Program-made: the position numbers and the translations under genes
Part shown: piece by piece, positions 13,538-21,665 of the stretch
Layout: every line of letters begins with the position of its first letter
How positions within the stretch are numbered: position 1 is the first letter of the stretch
Notes under the pieces: generated by a model
Seen by the model: only the letters and a program-made list of their open reading frames with translations
Databases searched by the model: none
What the model was told of the DNA's origin: nothing
Origin: Gammaproteobacteria bacterium
Lineage (GTDB): Bacteria; Pseudomonadota; Gammaproteobacteria; Thiohalobacterales; Thiohalobacteraceae
DNA length: 27,606 nt
Assembly: GCA_018819175.1 (NCBI GenBank)
Contig: JAHJQQ010000022.1
Location: 1-27,606, forward strand
Direction: 5' to 3'

Positions 13538-15039
13538 AAAATGTTTTTGCAGTGCCCGATGTGCGGCAGACCTTTCAGCAGCACTGCGCCGAATGTCACG
13601 GCACGGAGCGTCTGGGCGGTATGGGCCCGGCGTTGTTGCCGGACAATCTCGGGCGTTTGAAGAAAGATGAAGCGACAGATGTTATCGCGCATGGCCGGCC
13701 GGCCACGCAGATGCCGGCCTTTGCGGAAAAATTGAAGCCGGAAGAGATCGCCGCACTCACCGAGTTTGTCTATTCCGAACCTGCTGTCGCGCCGAAATGG
13801 ACCATGGACGATATCAAGGCCAGTCATATCGTTCAGTATCCCGCAGGTAAACTTCCGGACACGCCGCAGTACAAGGCCGACATGATGAACCTGTTCATCG
13901 TCGTCGAGGTTGGTGATCATCATGCCACCGTGCTGAATGGCGACACCTTCGAGCCGATTCATCGTTTCGCCACGCGCTATGCCTTGCACGGCGGCCCGAA
14001 ATATTCGCCCAGCGGCCGCTATGTCTATTTCGGTTCGCGTGACGGCTGGATCAGCAAGTTCGACCTGTATAACCTCAAGATCGTCGCCGAGATCCGTGCT
14101 GGCATCAACATGCGCAATATTGCCGTCTCGCACGATGGCCGTTATGTGATGGCCGGAAATTATCTGCCCAACACCCTGGTGTTATTCGATGCGCGCAATC
14201 TCGATCCGATCCGGGTTATCCCCGTCGAGGATGATCATGGCAAGGGTTCGCGCGTCAGCGCCGTTTACACAGCACCACCACGTTCCAGCTTTATTGTCGC
14301 ACTGAAAGATTTACCCGAGGTTTGGGAGATCAGCTATTCGGATAATCCCGAACCGGTATTCCGCGGCATGGTGCATGACTATCAATACAGGGAAGGACTC
14401 GCCGAGAAGGGCCTGTTCCCGATTCAGCGCATCGTGCTGGACGATTATCTGGACGATTTCTTCTTCGACCCAAGCTATACCCATCTGATGGGCGCGGCAC
14501 GCAATGCCAAAAACGGCCAGGTGGTCAATCTCACCGTACGCCGCAAGATCGCCGATCTTGATCTGGGAGGTATGCCGCATCTGGGCTCGGGTATCACCTT
14601 CGATTACAAAGGTCGTCGTGTACTGGCGACACCCAATCTCAAGAACGCCGAGGTCAGCGTGATCGATCTGACCGACTGGAAGACAATCAAGCGTATCGAA
14701 ACCCTGGGGCCGGGTTTTTTCATGCGCAGCCATGAGAACTCGCCCTACGCCTGGGTGGATGTGTTCTTCGGACCCAATAAAGACGCCGTGCATATTATCG
14801 ACAAGCGCACACTGGATATCGTCAAGACTATCCGCCCAGTGCCGGATAAGACGGCCGCGCATGTCGAATTCACCAAGGACGGAAAATTTGCCGTGCTGAG
14901 CATCTGGGACATGGACGGTGCCGTGATCGTCTACGACGCTAAGACCCTGGAAGAAGTGAAACGCATCCCGATGAAAAAACCCTCCGGCAAATACAACGTC
15001 TGGAACAAGACGCACTATTCCGAAGGCACCAGTCACTGA
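13420..15039 (+). CDS. nirN: NirN, cytochrome c / d1-type protein
   Basis: NirN is a periplasmic NirS homologue that binds heme c and dihydro-heme d1 and completes or transfers heme d1 to NirS. The mature part starts near residue 45 (VPDVRQTF), with CAECH at residues 56-60, then a d1-type beta propeller. Blade sequences such as HRFATRYALHGGPKYSPSGR and a PHLGSG loop are visible. No NirS-type HDGGWD site is present, which separates it from NirS. Length is 539 residues from the ATG at 13420. Thirty-nine of the 44 signal-peptide residues are encoded by a palindromic repeat, and no alternative start follows it. An in-frame ATG at 13303, one base after the nirJ stop, is the other candidate start and adds 39 basic residues. 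Confidence 0.92.
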   Translation: MKKTWRSWRLGGSKGFPLASLAPWRFKRVLLGALGILAVQNVFAVPDVRQTFQQHCAECHGTERLGGMGPALLPDNLGRLKKDEATDVIAHGRPATQMPAFAEKLKPEEIAALTEFVYSEPAVAPKWTMDDIKASHIVQYPAGKLPDTPQYKADMMNLFIVVEVGDHHATVLNGDTFEPIHRFATRYALHGGPKYSPSGRYVYFGSRDGWISKFDLYNLKIVAEIRAGINMRNIAVSHDGRYVMAGNYLPNTLVLFDARNLDPIRVIPVEDDHGKGSRVSAVYTAPPRSSFIVALKDLPEVWEISYSDNPEPVFRGMVHDYQYREGLAEKGLFPIQRIVLDDYLDDFFFDPSYTHLMGAARNAKNGQVVNLTVRRKIADLDLGGMPHLGSGITFDYKGRRVLATPNLKNAEVSVIDLTDWKTIKRIETLGPGFFMRSHENSPYAWVDVFFGPNKDAVHIIDKRTLDIVKTIRPVPDKTAAHVEFTKDGKFAVLSIWDMDGAVIVYDAKTLEEVKRIPMKKPSGKYNVWNKTHYSEGTSH

Positions 15040-15065
15040 CATCCCCGTTACTGTAGACGACAATC

Positions 15066-15096
15066 GTAGGGTGCGGTGAGCGTAGCGAACCGCACC
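15066..15096 (+). repeat. Single REP-like hairpin after nirN
   Basis: A GTAG foot is followed by GGTGCGGT and ACCGCACC arms (15070-15077 and 15089-15096) around an 11-base loop. It is the same subfamily as the element at the end of nirE and lies 27 bases after the nirN stop, possibly protecting the 3' end of the operon transcript. Confidence 0.7.
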
Positions 15097-15189
15097 GCAC
15101 CAACCCCATCCTGTGCAAAGAAATCCGACGCCGCTGTGTGATATCCCGCAGTCGGTAAGGACTGATTCTCTAGGTAACTCCCCAACGCA

Positions 15190-15203
15190 TTGATAATTAT
15201 CAA
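15190..15203 (+). promoter_or_regulatory. Perfect FNR/Anr box
   Basis: TTGATAATTATCAA matches the FNR consensus at every fixed position and is fully palindromic, including the centre. It is the best such site in the window and lies about 107 bases before the ATG of the barrel gene at 15304. Confidence 0.85.
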
Positions 15204-15303
15204 TCCGCTCATTTGGCCCAGGCCTTGCACTGCGCTGCCTCAAGAGCGGCGATACAAATACCCTCTAAAAAGAATTTAAAAAGAATTGATCGGAGGAATT
15301 CTG

Positions 15304-16287
15304 ATGCAGGCGAAGGCAATGCAGGCCGGCCAACGGCTGGGTTATGGATGTGCTGTGCTGATACTCGCGCAACTTGGCGTTTCGGGCGCAGTCCAGGCCA
15401 GTTGCGGCAGTGCCTTCTGCGGTGTGAATACCCAGTGGGATGCACAGGGACTGTGGGATAAACCCGGTCTACGCGCCGATCTGCGCTTTGAGTATATCGA
15501 TCAGGATCAGCCACGCAGTGGCAGTGACAAGGTTGCCGTCGGCGCGCTGCCGCGCCATCACGACGAGGTGCAAACCATCAACCGTAACTGGCTGCTGAAT
15601 CTGGATTACGGATTCGATAATAACTGGGGCGTGACGCTGACGCTTCCCTATATGGATCGGTCGCATGACCATATCCACAACCATCACGGCAATCAGATTC
15701 CCGAGGCCTGGGATTTCACTGAAGCGGGCGATGTCCGCGTGTTGGGCCGTTATAAGTTTGACCAGCAGCCGTTCCAGTCCGGTGCCGCTGGCGTGAAGTT
15801 CGGTTTAAAACTACCGACCGGCGATTATGAGGTGGCGAACGATGACGGTGATCTGGCAGAGCGTACTTTGCAGCCCGGTACCGGCACGACGGACCTGATT
15901 CTCGGTGCCTATTATCAACGCCCTGTTGTCGGCAGTTCGCTGTACTGGTTTGCCCAGACACTTTGGCAACAACCGCTGAACGATCGCGCGGATTACCGTG
16001 CCGGTTATCAGCTGGCGATCGATGGTGGTTTGCAATATGGGCTAACGGAGCACTTGGCCGGCCTGTTGCAATTGAACATCCAGATCAAGGGGCGTGACAG
16101 TGGTACAGAAGCGGAACGTGAAGACAGTGGTTCACAAACTTTGTCGCTAAGCCCTGGCCTGAGTTACGCACTGACCAAAACAGCGCGTGTCTACGGCTTT
16201 GTGCAGGTTCCGCTTTATCATTACGTTAATGGCATACAGCTCACAGCGGATCAGGCGTATATGGTGGGTGCGACGATGGCGTTTTGA
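15304..16287 (+). CDS. Outer-membrane beta-barrel protein, FNR-box controlled
   Basis: This 327-residue protein has a signal peptide ending near AVQA (residue 32) and then a mature start SCGSAFCGVNTQWD with a C-x4-C pair. The rest is a run of amphipathic beta strands ending in a terminal phenylalanine (MVGATMAF), typical of BamA-inserted barrels. A loop near residue 120 is unusually His-rich (RSHDHIHNHHG) and could bind metal. The pattern resembles the 'MetA-pathway of phenol degradation' barrel family, but I would not assign a substrate. GGAGGAAT lies before the ATG at 15304; an in-frame TTG at 15286 is unlikely. The perfect FNR box upstream points to anaerobic induction. Its stop is eight bases from that of the convergent porin gene. 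Confidence 0.82.
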   Translation: MQAKAMQAGQRLGYGCAVLILAQLGVSGAVQASCGSAFCGVNTQWDAQGLWDKPGLRADLRFEYIDQDQPRSGSDKVAVGALPRHHDEVQTINRNWLLNLDYGFDNNWGVTLTLPYMDRSHDHIHNHHGNQIPEAWDFTEAGDVRVLGRYKFDQQPFQSGAAGVKFGLKLPTGDYEVANDDGDLAERTLQPGTGTTDLILGAYYQRPVVGSSLYWFAQTLWQQPLNDRADYRAGYQLAIDGGLQYGLTEHLAGLLQLNIQIKGRDSGTEAEREDSGSQTLSLSPGLSYALTKTARVYGFVQVPLYHYVNGIQLTADQAYMVGATMAF

Positions 16288-16295
16288 TCAGCCGC

Positions 16296-17660
16296 TCAAA
16301 ACAGCGCAACTTCATAATTCAGGATGATACGCGTGTCCGTGATATCGTCCGCGCCGATGCCACTCTGATCGAGTTGTCCCCAGCGCAGACGCAGCCAAAG
16401 TCCGTCGAGTGTTTTGGCCTTGAAACGGTAATCGACCGTGATATCCGTTTCAGTCTGATCGGGCGAGGCAAGCGGGCCTGAATCTGGCGTATTGCCTTGA
16501 GCGTAATTCACGAACGTGCTCAACCCGGGTATTCCCGCTGTGGCAAAGTCGTAGGAAAACCCAATCAGCCAGGCATCCTCGCCAGCTTTATCAAAGTCAC
16601 TGATCATCAGCGACAGATAGCCGGGATAGCCGCCAAAGGGGTTGCGGATCTGGCTGTTTTCATCAGTGGATGATGTGGCGAGGCTGAGTACGGCGTCGCG
16701 GTAGCTCGCTGAAATCCTGGCTCCGTAGACATACGTATCGAATCGTCCGATCAGTTCATCGCCTGTGCTTTCCTGTCCGGTGTATTGGGCCGATGTGCTA
16801 ATAGCCACGTCATTCGTTAGCGCCCAGCTCGCGTTGGCTTCCGCGTAGAAGGTGTTCATGACATTCCAGGCGTATTGGTTGGTGGCGCCGACATTCCAAC
16901 TCATGTTGGGGCTGTAGCGCATGCCGATCAGGGTGAGTGGGTCATTGGAACCAGCGGCACCTGCAGCCTCGGACATCGAGATGAACTCTTCGTTGTTGAC
17001 AGGCTTCTGTTTGCGCACATGCACGATGCCAAATTTTGTATTTTGATTCCAGTTGCCACCCAGGCCATAGGCCTCATGGGTTATCGGAACCATGCGGCTG
17101 TCATTCTTGTTGACGTAAGGCAGGTTCAGCGCGGTTCTGCCCGCGCGGGCGTGAATATCCTCTGTCAACTTCGCTTCCACATAGGCTTGCCCGAAAGCTG
17201 TGATGCCATCCTGATCGGTCTGCAGCAGTTTTGTGGTATCTGTTTCATCATCGGCGGAGAGTTTCTGTGAGGTATAAAGCGTGCTCGAAAACCGCAATTT
17301 GTTTCGCCACCATCCGGAGACAAACTCCAGGGAACCGCCCAGCGCCCATGCCTGATCGTTATCGCCCACTTCGCGATCACGGTCGAAGAAATAACTGCGT
17401 GGGCGGAGCACCAGGGAGCTGTCACGCCAAAGCTCCCGTAATGCCCCGCTCACCTGACCCGCACTTGATTTCGCAAAGGCATTACCCAGCAACCCTTCGC
17501 TGCTAACAGCGCTGGTGGGTGGTGGTGCGTCACTCGTGACATATTCCGGCACCGCGCCCCAGCTATTGAATGGAGCCGTGCCGAGTGCGATAAGCGTGAC
17601 GAAACAGAGAGAAATCCGCGTGCTCAGGCGGACGCAGGGATGGCGTGATGAGCAAGACAT
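16296..17660 (-). CDS. OprD-family outer-membrane porin
   Basis: This 454-residue protein has a signal peptide (cleavage near SWGA, about residue 36). It shows OprD-type features, namely LRPRSYFFDRD, NDQAWALGGSLEFVSGWW near residues 100-120 and a barrel that ends NYEVALF. OprD-family porins carry small organic solutes such as amino acids, carboxylates or urea-like compounds across the outer membrane. Substrate cannot be told from sequence. It lies downstream of the sigma-54 activator on the same strand, separated by a MITE-like element, so control by that activator is possible but no -24/-12 site was found by eye. No strong ribosome binding site is visible. Confidence 0.82.
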   Translation of the reverse strand: MSCSSRHPCVRLSTRISLCFVTLIALGTAPFNSWGAVPEYVTSDAPPPTSAVSSEGLLGNAFAKSSAGQVSGALRELWRDSSLVLRPRSYFFDRDREVGDNDQAWALGGSLEFVSGWWRNKLRFSSTLYTSQKLSADDETDTTKLLQTDQDGITAFGQAYVEAKLTEDIHARAGRTALNLPYVNKNDSRMVPITHEAYGLGGNWNQNTKFGIVHVRKQKPVNNEEFISMSEAAGAAGSNDPLTLIGMRYSPNMSWNVGATNQYAWNVMNTFYAEANASWALTNDVAISTSAQYTGQESTGDELIGRFDTYVYGARISASYRDAVLSLATSSTDENSQIRNPFGGYPGYLSLMISDFDKAGEDAWLIGFSYDFATAGIPGLSTFVNYAQGNTPDSGPLASPDQTETDITVDYRFKAKTLDGLWLRLRWGQLDQSGIGADDITDTRIILNYEVALF

Positions 17661-17735
17661 GATCTAAGGTTATCGCATTTCATGCCTGAAAAATATCAGG
17701 GGGAAAGTATCAGAGGGCGGGCCATGATTTTTATT

Positions 17736-17882
17736 TAAGGAACCTCTGATTAATTCGCTGAAGCGGTATCTGCCGCGTTGCAGTCGGGCTCAAAATACTC
17801 ATTTACTGCGTGTAAACTCCGTTTTTTCGCCCGTCTGCGCCTTGCATCTGCTTGCTTGATCAAATTGATCAGAGGTTCCTTA
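17736..17882. mobile_element. MITE-like element with 15-bp perfect terminal inverted repeats
   Basis: TAAGGAACCTCTGAT (17736-17750) and ATCAGAGGTTCCTTA (17868-17882) are exact reverse complements bounding 147 bases without a transposase gene. An inner copy TTGATCAAATTGATC lies near the right end. It is a nonautonomous element in the gap between the sigma-54 activator and the OprD-like porin gene. Ends in TA could reflect a TA target, but a duplication cannot be shown here. Confidence 0.8.
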
Positions 17883-17944
17883 ATGCGATTTGATGAGAGA
17901 TGCTTCTGCACATCTCATGTAAACAGTGGTCTGCCCCGGTTTTG

Positions 17945-18910
17945 TTATTCGATGGCGTATTTCTTCAGGCGGTACAGCAAGGTGTCGCGTGTCAGTCCGA
18001 GCAGGCGCGCGGCGCGGGATTGATTGCCGGCGGTCTGTTTCAGCGCCTGGCGGATCAGGCTCACTTCCAGTTCATCCAGGCGCACACCTTCGGGCGGCAG
18101 TTGAAAGCCTGGGTTGGCTGCATCCGGCGTGCGCGGCAGGCGGATTTCCTGTGGCAGGTTTTCGGGATGAATCTCGCGGCCACTGCAGAGAATGACCATG
18201 CGCTCGCACAGATTGCGCACCTCGCGCACATTGCCGGGCCAGTCGTAGCGTTGCAGATGCTGCAGTGTGCGTTTGTGATAACGCGGTGACTCGAGATCAT
18301 AATGTTGTGCGATCTGTGCCGTGTAGTGGTGCAGCAGTAATGCAATGTCCTCGCCGCGTTCACGTAACGGCGGCAGGGTCAGCGGCACGACATTGAGACG
18401 GTAGAACAGATCCTGACGGAAGTTGCCTGCCGCCACTTCTTTCGCAAGATCACGGTTGGTCGCCGCGATGATGCGTACATCCGCCTTGGCCATTACACCT
18501 TGGCCCACGGGCTGGCACTCGCCGGATTCCAGAAAGCGCAGCAGTTTGGCCTGAATCGCCAAGGGCAGTTCGCCGACCTCATCCAGAAACAGCGTGCCGC
18601 CATCGGCCTGCATGACATAGCCGATCTGATCGTTGTGTGCGCCGGTGAAGGCGCCTTTGCGGTGACCGTAGAGTAGTGACTCGGCGAGCGTCTCAGGCAG
18701 GGCTGCGCAGTTGACGGTGATCAGCGGGCCGTTGCGGCGCGGACTGTCTTGATGCAGCGCCGTGGCGAGGAGTTCCTTGCCAGTCCCGCTTTCGCCTTGA
18801 ACGAGTACCGGCACATCGGTGATCGCCACCAGGCGTGCGGCGCGTAATACCGCCGAGAGTTCGGGTGAGGTGCCTATGAGGGGTTCGTTGGCGCTGCGGG
18901 TCATGGTCAT
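17945..18910 (-). CDS. Sigma-54-dependent activator without sensor domain
   Basis: This 321-residue protein is a bacterial enhancer-binding protein with the AAA+ core and DNA-binding helix but no N-terminal receiver, GAF or PAS domain. Walker A is GESGTGKE (residues 39-46), the sigma-54 contact loop is GAFTGA (86-91), and GGTLFLDEVGELP is the Walker B region. The C-terminal Fis-type helix-turn-helix is SRAARLLGLTRDTLLYRLKK. Length and layout resemble PspF, which is held in check by a partner protein rather than a sensor domain. ATG at 18904 is an alternative start with AGGTAA at better spacing. It lies 41 bases after the TauE/SafE gene and probably shares its transcript. Targets are unknown. 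Confidence 0.92.
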   Translation of the reverse strand: MTMTRSANEPLIGTSPELSAVLRAARLVAITDVPVLVQGESGTGKELLATALHQDSPRRNGPLITVNCAALPETLAESLLYGHRKGAFTGAHNDQIGYVMQADGGTLFLDEVGELPLAIQAKLLRFLESGECQPVGQGVMAKADVRIIAATNRDLAKEVAAGNFRQDLFYRLNVVPLTLPPLRERGEDIALLLHHYTAQIAQHYDLESPRYHKRTLQHLQRYDWPGNVREVRNLCERMVILCSGREIHPENLPQEIRLPRTPDAANPGFQLPPEGVRLDELEVSLIRQALKQTAGNQSRAARLLGLTRDTLLYRLKKYAIE

Positions 18911-18951
18911 TACCTAATAATGTTGTGCGGGCAATTTGCACCCGCACAGTA

Positions 18952-19707
18952 TCAATGATGAGGGTGCGATTCTACTTGATGTACGTCATCCGGCGCATGG
19001 GTTGCGCCATGTCCCGCATGATCCGGGACGAACCAGATGCTGGCCAGGCCAAACACTATCAGACTCAGGCCAATGCCTTGGCGTACTCGCGGGATTCGGG
19101 TCAGGCGCGTCATCCAGCCGGCGAGCAGGCCGGTCGTCAGCACGGCCGGCAAAGTACCCGCGCCGAACGCCAGCATATAAAGGGCGCCCTGGCCGGCGCT
19201 GCCGGATGACGCCGCCCAGAGCAGGGTCGAATACACCAGACCGCAGGGCAGCCAGCCCCAGACCAGGCCAAAACCCAGCGCCTGTAAGGGCGAGCGTACC
19301 GGCAGTAGGCGCTGGCCGAGCGGTTCGAGCTGGCGCCAGAGTGGTTTGCCGAGACTTTCCATCCGGGCGAATTTGGGGAACCAACCGGCCAGATACAGAC
19401 CGACCCCGATCAACAACAGGGCCGCTATCCAGCGCAGCAGTTGATGGCCATACTCGGGGCTGATGGTTGTGAACAGCTTGCCGCCGAGCCCACCCATGAG
19501 TGCACCGGCCAGACCATAGCTGGCGATGCGACCGGCGCTGTAGGCCAGGGTGTAGCTGAAGAGTTTCAGGCGTTGGCTGCGCACTGCCGGCGGCAGGCTC
19601 AGACTCAGGGCGCCGATGATCCCACCGCACATACCGACACAGTGCAGACTGCTGGCCAGCCCGATTAGAAAGGGGGGTAGGAAGGCGGCGAATAGGATCA
19701 GGTCCAA
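18952..19707 (-). CDS. TauE/SafE (UreH-like) membrane protein with His-rich tail
   Basis: This 251-residue protein has about six transmembrane segments and the motif HCVGMCGG near residue 23. That motif is typical of the UreH-like branch of the TauE/SafE and DsbD-type superfamily. In many gammaproteobacteria such genes lie near cbb3 oxidase assembly genes and are suspected in copper or metal handling; annotation as a sulfite exporter is only by family. A second WGWLPCGLVYSTL motif lies mid-protein. The C-terminal tail (DHAGHGATHAPDDVHQVES and following PHH) is rich in His and Asp and could bind metal. No ccoN/O/P genes are in the window. It is divergent from the TetR gene and co-directional with the sigma-54 activator. 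Confidence 0.85.
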   Translation of the reverse strand: MDLILFAAFLPPFLIGLASSLHCVGMCGGIIGALSLSLPPAVRSQRLKLFSYTLAYSAGRIASYGLAGALMGGLGGKLFTTISPEYGHQLLRWIAALLLIGVGLYLAGWFPKFARMESLGKPLWRQLEPLGQRLLPVRSPLQALGFGLVWGWLPCGLVYSTLLWAASSGSAGQGALYMLAFGAGTLPAVLTTGLLAGWMTRLTRIPRVRQGIGLSLIVFGLASIWFVPDHAGHGATHAPDDVHQVESHPHH

Positions 19708-19830
19708 GCGATGATGTCCAATCTCAGCAAAGGAATGCGCATGCCGGGCGGGTCAGGCCAAGCGCGCTCAAGGGTTATGGTATGCCACAGTCGGGTTTCG
19801 GGGCAGTGTTTTATCATGTGTTTAAATGCA

Positions 19831-19836
19831 TATAAT
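19831..19836 (+). promoter_or_regulatory. Candidate -10 element for the TetR gene
   Basis: TATAAT lies in an AT-rich stretch 106 bases before the TetR ATG, but the matching -35 region (GTTTTA) is poor. A second TATAAAT lies at about 19904. The 234-base divergent gap between the TauE/SafE and TetR genes otherwise shows no clear operator palindrome. Confidence 0.25.
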
Positions 19837-19941
19837 ACAATGTGTTAGTGATTATCCTGTGTAGGGCGATTGAAACTGGCTCGCATAAAATTTTAGTGTA
19901 GGCTATAAATATTAAGGTCACCCAGACGGAGAAGCCCCCCC

Positions 19942-20631
19942 ATGCCCAGTGCTGCCTCGGTCCCCGCCAAGATTCCTCTGCGCGAGCGCAAGTTTATCAA
20001 GACCCGCCTCCAACTGGCGCGGGCCCTGCGCGAGCAGTTGGAAAAGACCTCTTTGGACGATCTGAATGTCCGCGATCTGTGCGATCAGGTCGAGGTCTCC
20101 GAGGCGACCTTTTTCAATTACTTTCCCAAGAAATCCGATCTGCTGGGCTATCTCAGTCAGCTCTGGTCAGTGGAGCTGGCCTGGCACGGACAACAGGCGC
20201 TGGCCCAGGGCGGACAAGGTCTGCTGGTGGTACAAGCGGTATTCGACCGGGCCGCGCAGCAGTTCCAGAGTTCACCGGGCGTGGCCGGTGAATTGATAGC
20301 CTGGCAGGCGCGGACCAGGTCGCGTCAGGCACCGATGCCGCTCACTATTGCCGAGCGCCGATTGGCCTTTCCGGATCAAGCCGGTATCGAGGCCATGACC
20401 GACCAGAGTCTGGAACAGGTGCTGGCCGGCAGTCTGCAACGTGCCATGGATCAGGGTGAGCTGCCGCGCAACGCCCATCTACCGACGGTGATGGTCGGAT
20501 TGGTATCTATTTTCTATGGGGTGCCGCTGGCGTTGCGATTGAGCAATCCGGCTGGTATCGGCGCGATGTATCGGCAACAACTGATGATCTTCTGGACGGG
20601 ATTGCGCCAGGTTGCCGCACCGCGCGGTTAG
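19942..20631 (+). CDS. TetR-family transcriptional regulator
   Basis: This 229-residue protein starts with a basic helix (RERKFIKTRLQLARALREQL). A TetR-type helix-turn-helix follows at about residues 42-66 (VRDLCDQVEVSEATFFNYF then PKKSDLL). The remaining helical part is the ligand and dimer domain, with no recognisable specificity. GGAG lies in the region before the ATG. It is divergent from the TauE/SafE gene, so it may repress that gene or itself. BIME-type repeats follow directly. The ligand is unknown. Confidence 0.9.
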   Translation: MPSAASVPAKIPLRERKFIKTRLQLARALREQLEKTSLDDLNVRDLCDQVEVSEATFFNYFPKKSDLLGYLSQLWSVELAWHGQQALAQGGQGLLVVQAVFDRAAQQFQSSPGVAGELIAWQARTRSRQAPMPLTIAERRLAFPDQAGIEAMTDQSLEQVLAGSLQRAMDQGELPRNAHLPTVMVGLVSIFYGVPLALRLSNPAGIGAMYRQQLMIFWTGLRQVAAPRG

Positions 20632-20660
20632 ATGAACGATGGTACGCCGCAGGGAACATC

Positions 20661-20997
20661 GTCGGATTACGCTGCGCTAATCCGACCTACGGGGTGCTGT
20701 AGCTGTGGCGTGCGTAGGTCGGGTTAGGCGCGCAGCGCCGTAACCCGACAGGCAGATCAGCTTATGTATGGTTGTGTTGCGTTCGTCGGATTACGCTGCG
20801 CTAATCCGACCTACGGGGTGCTGCGGCTGTGGCGTGCGTAGGTCGGGTTAGGCGCGCAGCGCCGTAACCCGACAGAGAAGTCAGCCTATGAATATTTGTG
20901 TTGCGTTGTCGGATTACGCTGCGCTAACCCGACCTACGAGGAGCTGTGGCTGTGACGTGCGTAGGTCGGGTTAGGCGCGTAGCGCCGTAACCCGACA
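20661..20997. repeat. Three tandem REP pairs (BIME array) upstream of a RAYT gene
   Basis: Three units of about 90 bases begin at 20661, 20785 and 20908 and recur with a period of about 124 bases. Each contains an inverted REP (GTCGGATTACGCTGCGCTAA to CCGACCTAC) and a forward REP (GTAGGTCGGGTTAGGCG to GTAACCCGAC). Both have the GTAG foot that RAYT proteins recognise. The array fills the 400-base gap between the TetR and transposase genes. Confidence 0.95.
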
Positions 20998-21032
20998 ACA
21001 ACCCTCAAACAATCTCAAGACAAGGACTGTCT

Positions 21033-21560
21033 ATGCGATACCGACGTGCCGTCATTCCCGGAGGTACGTTCTTCTTTACCTTGGTAACGGCGGGTCGGCG
21101 GCCGTTGCTGGCCTCGGCAGAGGCGGTGGACATACTGCGCCGAGCATTTATCGCAGTACGCTCGGCGCGGCGCTTCACGGTAGATGCGATAGTAGTGTTG
21201 CCCGATCACCTGCATTGCATCTGGACCTTGCCTCCAGGTGATGCGGATTTCGCGACGCGCTGGCGTCTGGTCAAAACCTGGTTCACAAAACATTACGATC
21301 CTGTCCGTCAGATGCCGGCGGATGATGCGCGGGTGAGCGGAAAGATATGGCAGCATCGCTATTGGGAGCATGCGTTGCGGGATGAAACGGATTTTACGCG
21401 GCATGTCGAGTACATACATTTCAATCCGGTGAAGCATGGTTTGGTCAAATCCGCATGCGCATGGCAGTACTCTAGTTTCCATCGTTACGTCGAGGCAGGT
21501 CTGTATCCAGAGGAGTGGGGATGCGATGCGCAGGATATGGATGGTATTGGACATGAGTAA
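21033..21560 (+). CDS. REP-associated tyrosine transposase (RAYT, TnpA-REP)
   Basis: This 175-residue Y1 HUH-type nuclease is related to IS200/IS605 TnpA. The metal-binding HxH is H59 and H61 in LPDHLHCIW, and the probable nucleophile is Y127 in VEYIHFNPVKHG, the signature of the RAYT group. RAYTs cut single-stranded REP hairpins next to a GTAG tetranucleotide and are thought to spread REPs within a genome. Three REP pairs lie directly upstream and one downstream, a typical RAYT locus. AAGGA lies eight bases before the ATG. The gene looks intact. The GTAG-footed elements at 7815 and 15066 could be substrates of this or a related enzyme. Confidence 0.94.
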   Translation: MRYRRAVIPGGTFFFTLVTAGRRPLLASAEAVDILRRAFIAVRSARRFTVDAIVVLPDHLHCIWTLPPGDADFATRWRLVKTWFTKHYDPVRQMPADDARVSGKIWQHRYWEHALRDETDFTRHVEYIHFNPVKHGLVKSACAWQYSSFHRYVEAGLYPEEWGCDAQDMDGIGHE

Positions 21561-21566
21561 GAGAAT

Positions 21567-21650
21567 GTCGGATTACGCTGCGCTAATCCGACCTACGAGG
21601 TGCTGTGGCTGTGGCGTGTGTAGGTCGGGTTAGCGCAGCGTAACCCGACA
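21567..21650. repeat. REP pair downstream of the RAYT gene
   Basis: A fourth unit of the same family as 20661-20997 starts seven bases after the transposase stop. Its forward REP is shortened in the loop (GGTTAGCGCAGCGTAACC). It lies just beyond the 3' end of the allophanate hydrolase gene on the opposite strand. Confidence 0.93.
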
Positions 21651-21665
21651 AGGATGGCGCGCGGA

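Noticed and set aside
14311..15243. 310-codon frame on the minus strand opposite nirN
   Set aside because: It is antisense to the NirN propeller, with no recognisable motif.
17661..17735. Sigma-54 (-24/-12) promoter upstream of the OprD-like porin
   Set aside because: I looked for GG-N10-GC on the minus strand and found only a candidate with wrong spacing.
17778..18289. Frames starting within or near the 17736-17882 element
   Set aside because: They run antisense into the sigma-54 activator. The element has no transposase.
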